Source: Isoetes taiwanensis (taxonomy: Eukaryota > Streptophyta > Lycopodiopsida > Isoetales > Isoetaceae). Taken from it: a stretch of DNA of 64,000 nucleotides. Both the position numbers and the translations under genes were made by a program. The stretch spans positions 17,477,094 to 17,541,093 of the forward strand of contig JAJEKV010000025.1 in the NCBI GenBank assembly GCA_021234155.1, read 5' to 3'. Positions 57,201-64,000 of the stretch are shown one piece after another. The notes beneath the pieces were generated by a model. That model searched no databases and was not told the origin of the DNA. It saw only the letters and a program-made list of their open reading frames with translations. Every line of letters starts with the position of its first letter. Position 1 is the first letter of the stretch.

Positions 57201-58944
57201 GCAAGCTGCAGAGGCACGAGGACTACTTGCTGCACACAACGAGGCAGTACTAGTTATGGAAGAAGCAACATCATTATCCTTAAGTCCCACACAATTGCGA
57301 TTTTTATTTGCGATGCTTTTGCTTGATCAGGCACCAGCAATTGAAATATGGAACAAGTTCCAGTCGCCTATGAGCCTTGATTTATTGGATCAATACTCAA
57401 ACGATGAGTCAGTTGCATTCAATGAGTCTCTTCACTTGATTAATAGCATACTAACACAACATGGTACCAATATCATGGCATTTGGCATACAATTGCAGCC
57501 TCGTCTCTCGAGGGATGTCATGAACGAACTAGCCAGATTTTCAGATCACGCTGCATATATAAATACTGCCATGCAAATGGCAAGCATGATGAATACTAAC
57601 CAATCGGATATATACCTCTATATACAGGATCAATTAGAATTTCAACAGAGTGAAGGACCAATTTTTGTGGATGGAAAAGCAGGCACAGGTAAAACATTCT
57701 TGCTCAATTGCGTATGCCTATTACTACGTGGTAATGGACATATAGTACTTCCATGTGGCACTACAGGACTTTGTGCTTTATTATATCCGGGAGGTCGAAC
57801 GGCGCATTCACTCTTTCAGATCCCCGTCACAGAAAATAACACGGGCTTATACTCACTATTAGAACGAAATTCTGGGGCAGCTCAACTGCTCATTCAAGCA
57901 AAGGCTATAATTTGGGATGAATTTCCAATGGCCAATAGAGCAGTGATAGAGAGTGTGAACTATTTATTGCAAGAGTTATGTAGAAATAACCTGCCATTTG
58001 GAGGAAAGCACTTTATAGCATCTGGGGATTTCAGACAAGTAGCGCCTATCGTAAAAGGAGGCGGAAAAACTGCCGTGATCAAAGCATCCATAAAGTCGTC
58101 GCCATTATGGCAAACTTTTCGTGTGCTAAGGTTACATCAGCCAATACGAAATGCAGGAGATGTCGAGCTTATGCGGTTCGTTGATGACGTAGGAGAAAAT
58201 TGGGAAAAAACAACAGTGTCACTCGATATTTTCAATATAACTACCAATATTATAGAGGCTGAACATTTTCTCTATCCGCCTGATATCCTAAAAAATCCAC
58301 ACGAATGCGAAGGTAGAGCATCATTGACACCCATCAATAAGAATGTCAACGACTTCAATGAACGTGTACTAACTAAAGTCCCCAACAGTAGCAAGTCATA
58401 CTACAGTCACGATCACATTAGCGAACAAGAGGAGGTCATTCATGATCACCCCTATGCAACATCGGATTTCCTTAACAACTTCACCCATTCTGGCATTCCC
58501 GATCACGAATTAAAACTTAAGGTAGGGGCGATATGTCATATTATGAAACGGCTCGATATGGATAAAGGTCTCGTCAAGAATGCTAGAGTGATAATTGAAT
58601 CAATGCATACAAAATTTGTAATGGTAAGGGTATTGGGTGCACCGGATACATGTGTATATCCAATTTCTAGAACAGATTTCTTCTACCAACCCGAGAATCG
58701 GCCATGGACTATCCACAGGCGTCAATTGCCTCTCCGACTGGCATACTCAACCACTTTCAACAGTTGTCAAGGACTAACATTGGATCGCATTGTTCTTGAC
58801 TTACGCACAAACGTCTTTGCACATGGACAACTGTATACAGCTCTTACACGGATACGCAAAAGAGAAGATGCACTTATCCTGCTCAGCCCCGAAAACACAA
58901 CGAGACAAACAACAAATGTGGTCTATAAGGAACTCCTTTGTTAA
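54206..58944 (+). CDS. Helitron RepHel transposase/helicase
   Basis: Rolling-circle transposon protein with replication initiator and Pif1-type helicase. The natural start is probably ATG 54206 (MARDRNAYRRHWYANL); a frame change inside the (GA)n tract near 54270-54298 leads into the 1,555-codon frame from 54277 to TAA 58944, uninterrupted. A Cys pair segment (CTYCHILL...GYCCNNGRW) lies near residue 260 of that frame. The Helitron-like N region lies at about 490-680, with HUH motif in GLPHAHLVL (about 651) and the Y2 segment YLYGYIYKGF at about 764, where Gly replaces the usual Lys. The helicase has Walker A DGKAGTGKTF (about 1131), Walker B IIWDEFPM (about 1209), and the C-terminal FNSCQGLTLDRIVLDL and YTALTRIRKRED (about 1490-1520). 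The intact helicase and HUH site suggest recent activity; the GA slippage or a sequencing error affects only the N-terminus. Confidence 0.9.
54262..54298. repeat. (GA)n tract within the Helitron N-terminus
   Basis: GAGAGA tracts interrupted by GTGCGT encode repeated Arg-Glu. A two-base GA length change would shift ATG 54206 into or out of frame with the main frame. Confidence 0.85.
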
Positions 58945-59368
58945 AAAGGTATATACTTTTCGCTCAGACTATCTTTTGTGTTTAGTACATATGTGCAGGA
59001 TACACAAATCAGGGAATCTCTAAGGTATGTGCTAACATTCTCTCTAGCATGTAGTACATCTACCATTGAGGTGCATTACTTTTTCTCCATATGTTATTTC
59101 TCTTGCTAACGAATTGGAAGGAAATTCCACTACTGCAGCAAATGGCGGTTGCTCCTCTCCAATTTCCACATGTATTACAAACATGTTTTCGTCCATTTTC
59201 ATTACATGTTCAACGAGTAACAATAAGGCAACTGTGCTTCAAATAAGGTACATCCCCTCTACTTTAACAGGTACTATTTATCTGCCCATATGATACATGA
59301 CATGCTATTTGATTACCATGAAATTTCCTCCCTCCATGCTTGATCAAAGTGAACAAATAAAATCCCCC

Positions 59369-59708
59369 CATCGCGGTGATGGTCTAGTGGTAAATCTATT
59401 GGTCATGGGTGGCCCCCAGCCAGGATCAAAGCCCACTGACTAGCATCGGGTGGTTAAAAAAAAGGAATGAAAAGGATATCCATCGCGCCGGTGGCCTAGT
59501 GGTCAGGCCATTGGTAATGGGAAATCCCCACCCAGGCTCAAAACCCACTGACTACCGTTGGATGGTGGTAACGAAAAAACATGAGATGATGAACGTAATT
59601 AAGAAAGTGTATAAAACATCGCGCTGGTGGCCTAGTGGTTAAGCCATTGGTTATGGGCAACCCCCACCCAGGCTCAAAACCCACTGACTACCATCGGATG
59701 GTTGAAAA
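59369..59708 (+). mobile_element. Three tandem tRNA-derived SINE heads
   Basis: Units starting CATCGCG at 59369, 59481 and 59617 each carry box A-like TGGYCTAGTGG and box B-like GGMTCAAARCC, then CCACTGACTA and GGATGGTT with a short A-rich end. Each unit is about 90 bp, separated by 25-45 bp linkers. They are too divergent from tRNA cloverleafs (acceptor ends do not pair) to be tRNA genes. Head-to-tail repetition is unusual for SINEs. Confidence 0.7.
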
Positions 59709-59830
59709 GAGTACTAGGATAACGTAGTGGTTTCATGGTGATTGAAAATAGCTTCCATGTATCATATGGGCGCATGAACACAAGGCAATAGCGCGGGTTC
59801 AAATCCCACGTGTTCGTGGTCCAAAACAAC
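59709..59830 (+). other. Fourth tRNA-like segment
   Basis: GATAACGTAGTGG (box A-like) and GCGGGTTCAAATCCCACG (perfect T-arm/box B) lie about 70 bp apart, followed by TGTTCGTGGTCC. The ends GGATAAC/GTGGTCC pair only partly, so a degenerate tRNA or another SINE head is more likely than a working tRNA. Confidence 0.4.
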
Positions 59831-60131
59831 AACAAAGAAATTTGGGAGCAGGGATCCAAAATTTTACCATATGTCGCCTACCTTGAGTAGAGTGAGCAAA
59901 CGTGTTGGACAATATGGCATGAAGGACCATCTCTATGGTGCATATCATAAATTTGATATCTATGGAAAGCTATTGGGTATTGGGTCGTGTTTTATTCATA
60001 TTCATCTTGAATAAGTCGGCAACTACAGAGGTTATAATTCTCCATGTTCGAAACTTAGATTCTTTTGATTTAATACAAATCATCTTTCGTAACGAGTCAT
60101 TATGGTCAAGATCCTTCTAGCATGTATAGAT

Positions 60132-60191
60132 CGAGTTGGGGAAGAGAATGCGTTGGGCGGCCTTGGCCGCCGCGATAAGTTTCTTGTAGTG
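60132..60191 (-). mobile_element. CACTA-like right terminus
   Basis: Ends TTTCTTGTAGTG, the exact complement of CACTACAAGAAA, the En/Spm-type CACTA end. Inward lie CTTATCGCGGCGG and the GGCGGCC-TT-GGCCGCC palindrome, then (read inward) ATTCTCTTCCCCAA, matching the left end at 52602. The flank GTA does not duplicate the flank of that left end. Confidence 0.7.
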
Positions 60192-60339
60192 GTAATTATT
60201 ACTATTGTACCATGCGACATGTATGAGTACTATCAACCACGTTTTTCTCCTGTTGACCATTTTAAGATCATTATATAACCATCTCCACTGGGGTGAATAT
60301 TTTTCTGCAAAAGAGCCATAAATCTATTAGGATACAGGC

Positions 60340-60939
60340 ATGGATGGTGCCGTTGGGATTTGTGTAACAAATTTGTTACACAAATTTGTGCTTTCAAAGA
60401 AAATGCTACACAGGAACTTTTACTTACCAAAAGCAGAATATGATGATAGTATGATAACATGTGCTGATGCTCTATGGATTGAATACCAAAGAGGTGATGT
60501 ACTCCCTGAATCATTACATAGGGTGTGATATCTGTGCATATATGGTTTGAATGGAATTGTTTCTCCTTGATTGAATGGACACATCAAACATGTCTCTGAG
60601 AAGGTACCTCAAATATCTACTTACAATATCAAGCCGATAATCAAGTTCATGATTACTTGTAGTCCACAATCAAGATTGATAAGCTGCACTGCACTTGATT
60701 CAATAAATTGTCCCCATGTGTCATATAAGAAATTTCTGGATATCTGTACCAGGCTTTGGGTGATGAGATGGAAGAAATACATGGGCTATAAATTAGCTTA
60801 CCCAACTGAACCACCACCTGAACCTACGACCAGCCTATTATTGCAATCGCGACCTATTCAAGTTGTTCAAGAGGTAATTCATAATTTACCCTCCAAAGAT
60901 CATCCGGAATGGCCCTTTATGGTCATATGGCATGAATAG
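60340..60939 (+). other. Two unrecognised reading frames
   Basis: 60340-60528 (after an inverted ACAAATTTGTTACACAAATTTGT) and 60571-60939 (122 codons; [50 protein letters not shown]) are open, and the second looks protein-like. No family recognised, no splice evidence. Confidence 0.25.
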
Positions 60940-61528
60940 TGCCTCGCAAAGCATTGGCTAAATTTTAAAAAGATAAACAACCTAAACAAAGACTCAAGTA
61001 TCCAAAATCAGGTTGAGATAGCTATTATTAGTCCTTGGATAGGCAATTCCCAAGTCACTCTTTTAAAGAACGACTCACGAATAGTGTTTTATCAGAGTTC
61101 ATTGAATGGGGCAAACCTATAGTTGCTATAATAAAGGAATGCATGGTGGCTCATCCCGAACCTCTTACAAGGCACCCATAGTGGCATAAAGTAATGATCT
61201 AAGGAAACCATTCCTCGGATCGCCAATAGTCGACAATTAAAACCTCGCTAAGCGCCTCAAGAGTTGATGGTTCTCACAAGCAAAGATTGTATGCGTGGAA
61301 GGGCACCTATCACAACATATATAATTGAGTTTGCCATTTTCCATTTTGTTCCTGTAATTTTTTCTCATACCGCAATTTAAACCTCCTTTTTGTTGCCACG
61401 CTTTGGATAGTTTTTGTTGCCACGCTTTGGATAGTTTTCTCTCGCGACGCTTAATCCGAAACCTCTGTTTCTTTGCCACGATTTAGATGGATTAGAACAA
61501 GTCTGGCTGGGTAATCTGTCGTTTCTAC
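60940..61528. other. Spacer with a short tandem repeat
   Basis: TTTTTGTTGCCACGCTTTGG with ATAG is tandemly repeated at about 61387-61434. No gene seen. Confidence 0.4.
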
Positions 61529-63401
61529 ACTTGTTTAAGGGCTTGATGGGGCCCGTTCTTCTATATGGAGTGGAGCTGTGGGGACTGGTGGTATCACTTG
61601 CCACTTGGAATGACTTGGAGGGGGTTCAAACGACCTTTCTAGCTCGGGCACTTTGATTCAACTGGGAGTAAAGTCCAAAATCTCATAAGATACTTCTGCA
61701 GAAGACCAATCTCTTGCCCATACAAGAGGCTGTGCTAGAATGCCACTTCATCTACTTTCAATGGTCAGCAATGCCTCCAAAATCTCATCTATACCATGGC
61801 CATGGGTCCACAACACCTATCCAGGGGATTCATCCATCTTCTATATTGTGTTTAGATATGATTTTCATATTTGATTATGCTACATATTTGATTAGATTTT
61901 ATTATTTAGAGAAGGTTATAGTGGTTTCTGGCTATAACAATTGTTTTTGGCTATGTTGCCTTTTTGCATTAGATAAAAATGGAATAGATGACAGTCATTT
62001 TTGTATTATAGAGTACAAATACTTCCTAGCACTACGCAGATGCATTAGACAAGAGTTTTGCTCTTGCTATTTTTTGCCTTTTACAAATCTATTTTTGCAG
62101 GGGCAAGGGCTTGGAAGAATGATAACATTTTACATAATTAGGCCATTTTTATGAGGCAAGGGCTTGGAATAATTAGATCTTTACATATTCCGAGTCACAT
62201 TGCAGGTATCTGTTTGCTTTATATCAATCAGGATCTTGAAATCAACTACTTCTTGAAATCTTGAAATCAACTTTCAAGAGATTTTTGGATGCTTCTAATC
62301 CACTTACAGTGTAAATGGCATAATGTGATTAAACATGTTATACCTTCTTGGCTTTACATCAATCAGAGGCCAGAAACCAGATTTCCTATTTACCAAGAGT
62401 CCTCATAAAGTCCAAGGTAGATTTAGAAATGGCATACTACTTCCTTGAATTTCTATCATGTTGTCTACTATATCACAAACTTGGTTTCTATTCGATTAGT
62501 TTGTGTATTTGCTTTATCTTTAGTGCATGGAAAAGTAGGCTACTGGATGTTATCCTCTTGACTTGCAGAATGCAGTATATAGGCTATATGAGGCATGCTC
62601 AGGCCATATCACATCGTCAGGACAGCCGGTAATCGTAATCGAGTATTGGAGTCGCCGGGGTTGCCCCTCTCCCCACACTCTTTTGGCCTATACATTGACC
62701 AGCCGGAAGATTGGCTCTCCGAGCATGGAGGTGCGGGCCCATCTCATGCATGCATCACACAATCCGCAACTCATATATATTTACGATGTCAACCTCTCTC
62801 GGCCTATACTCCGTAAGACAATCAACGCCACCGGATGTTTTGACACTTTCTCGATTCACGGGCATGAGAGTTAACTTGGCCAAAACTAGGGTGTCGCTAG
62901 TTTCATCATCCCGTCGACCAAAGGGTTCCCTCATTCACTTACCGGGGCAAGATGTAGAGGTGGCTCCACCTATAAATACTTAGGGATCGAAGTTCTCTAC
63001 TACCACCCATTGGGATGCTTTGCCGTCAAAGTTAAGTAACGGCAAAGTTGGAAAGCACTATATGCCATGCGTAACAACAGACCACAAGGCAGAGTTGTAT
63101 GCCCGGGGCCACCAAATACACTTGTTTCGGGCCTTGGTCGAGCGGTCCTTTGTATGGAGCGGTGATATCCCTCAACACCGGAATGACCTCGAAAGCAAAA
63201 GTGTAAAGCCTTCTTGGTAATGGCCCTTGGGGTAAAGTCCACAGTTCCATACCGTGATCCTACTCGTGAGACAGTTTTCTACCCCTTCAACGAAATGCAT
63301 TGGAACGCCATATCATTTACTTCCGTAAGGTGGTCGCGATGGGTGATACACATTTGCCCAACCTTGCTTTTGCCATGGCGATGGGTCCCTAACGCCCTGA
63401 A
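61529..63401. repeat. Segmental duplication, copy 2 (LINE-B/LINE-C block)
   Basis: Same order as 37858-39736: LINE C-terminal piece, about 700 bp of AT-rich DNA, then the RT piece starting after CTTGCAG. In 61529-62634 differences are rare single bases; from 62635 onward there are dozens of small changes, mostly at CAG or CTG positions, that destroy the reading frame. The left boundary coincides with the MITE target duplication of copy 1; copy 2 has no MITE. Confidence 0.9.
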
Positions 63402-63980
63402 AGCCTCATGGAAGGACAAGCAAGCTCGGTTCTCACCGGGGTGTACAAGCAAATAGATGCATACATGTGAGGACAAAGAAAGATCACAAGGCCCTTTAAG
63501 CGCACCTAGATGCTACTTTCCTTCAAAGCTGCGGGATGCATGCTCGACGGCGACGTTAAGGCGGGCACACTATCGCCAGCAAGTCAATCCTAGGCTCACG
63601 AGGTCCACACCGATTATTTGTACACCCAGCTTGCCCATGAAGAAGCAATGACTTATAGCTTCCATTTGTATGGGTGCACATTGCCTCCGCATTGAGACAG
63701 GACGTTGGGCTCGGGAAGCACGAGCAAAGGCTTTGCGGTGTTGCCCCTGTGGCCATTGAGGATGAATGTCATGCCCTCGTGATTCGCTTTCTAGCGCTTT
63801 GCCCATATCCGAGAGCGGTATGTTCGGTTACTAGTGCTTGGCCAACCGTTGCATGAGTTATTGAATACGGCGTCAGTGGGTTTATTGGGGTCATACCTCC
63901 AGGAGGTTATGGATGCACGGACTCAGTTGTGTCCTCCGGGGCGGTATTGAACTGTCCTATACAATTGTACAGCATGCCAG
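62563..63980 (+). mobile_element. LINE-D fragment (LINE-A family), frame-scrambled
   Basis: Readable pieces: NAVYRLYEACSGHITSSGQP, LYIDQPEDWLSEHGG, NLAKTRVSLVSSSRRP, FRALVE and ALGVKSTVPY, in changing frames. The YADD block is lost (IYIYDVN). Past 63400 the sequence departs from copy 1 but stays GC-rich and may be the element's C-terminal part. Confidence 0.65.
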
Positions 63981-64000
63981 CATACTTATTACTCTCTTAT

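Noticed and set aside
59709-59830. Functional tRNA gene
   Set aside because: The T-arm is perfect, but acceptor ends pair poorly and box A-box B spacing and the anticodon arm do not form a cloverleaf I can draw.
60132-60191. Helitron 3' end (hairpin before the terminus)
   Set aside because: The palindrome resembles a Helitron hairpin, but the end is TTTCTTGTAGTG rather than CTRR and an inverted copy exists at 52602, which fits CACTA termini.

Overview
This is eukaryotic nuclear DNA, almost certainly from a land plant. The sequence shows short exon-like islands with GT/AG borders in AT-rich DNA, a chromodomain Ty3/gypsy element, CACTA-type termini, a Helitron, plant-type LINEs, tRNA-derived SINEs, a piece resembling the plastid TIC62 Rossmann domain and a plant-type FCP1-like phosphatase. 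A fern or other seedless plant with a large genome is my guess from this mixture; no marker proves it. Nothing is organised as a bacterial operon, and I see no rRNA gene or CRISPR array.

Layout. 0-4.4 kb: AT-rich DNA with minus-strand exons of an unrecognised gene and a TIC62-like exon. 4.5-11.3 kb is the most unusual part. A gene with an RGG N-terminus, a nuclear localisation signal, a ParB/DGQHR-like domain and a degenerate methyltransferase-like C-terminus is cut by an in-phase intron made largely of short palindromes (CACGCC-N-GGCGTG). A broken FCP1/HAD phosphatase gene with decayed copies of the same palindrome follows. 11.6-15.7 kb: 5'-truncated chromodomain Ty3/gypsy element with a 1.6 kb 3' LTR. 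15.8-24.2 kb: LINE fragments, gene scraps (SDR, LRR) and a foldback element. 25.1-27.4 kb: a tandem satellite of about 500 bp. 28-32 kb: a possible decayed multi-exon gene. 32.8-39.8 kb: LINE copies in series, one split by a hAT-like MITE with a clear 8-bp target duplication. 39.9-42.4 kb: unrecognised exons. 42.9-47.2 kb: hairpin MITE and a second palindrome field (AAATGG/CCATTT). 48-52 kb: LINE, SINE and copia remnants. 52.6-60.2 kb: CACTA-like terminal repeats enclosing a nearly intact Helitron RepHel gene and three tandem tRNA-derived SINE heads. 61.5-63.4 kb: duplicate of 37.9-39.7 kb.

Two cautions apply to all 'pseudogene' calls. Several frameshifts lie at or near A runs. In the 61.5-63.4 kb duplicate most differences in its LINE part fall on CAG/CTG trinucleotides (CHG methylation context). 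Both patterns suggest long-read consensus errors, so some apparently broken genes may be intact in the organism. No metabolic pathway can be read from the window; it is mostly a nested transposon landscape around one or two odd host or captured genes.
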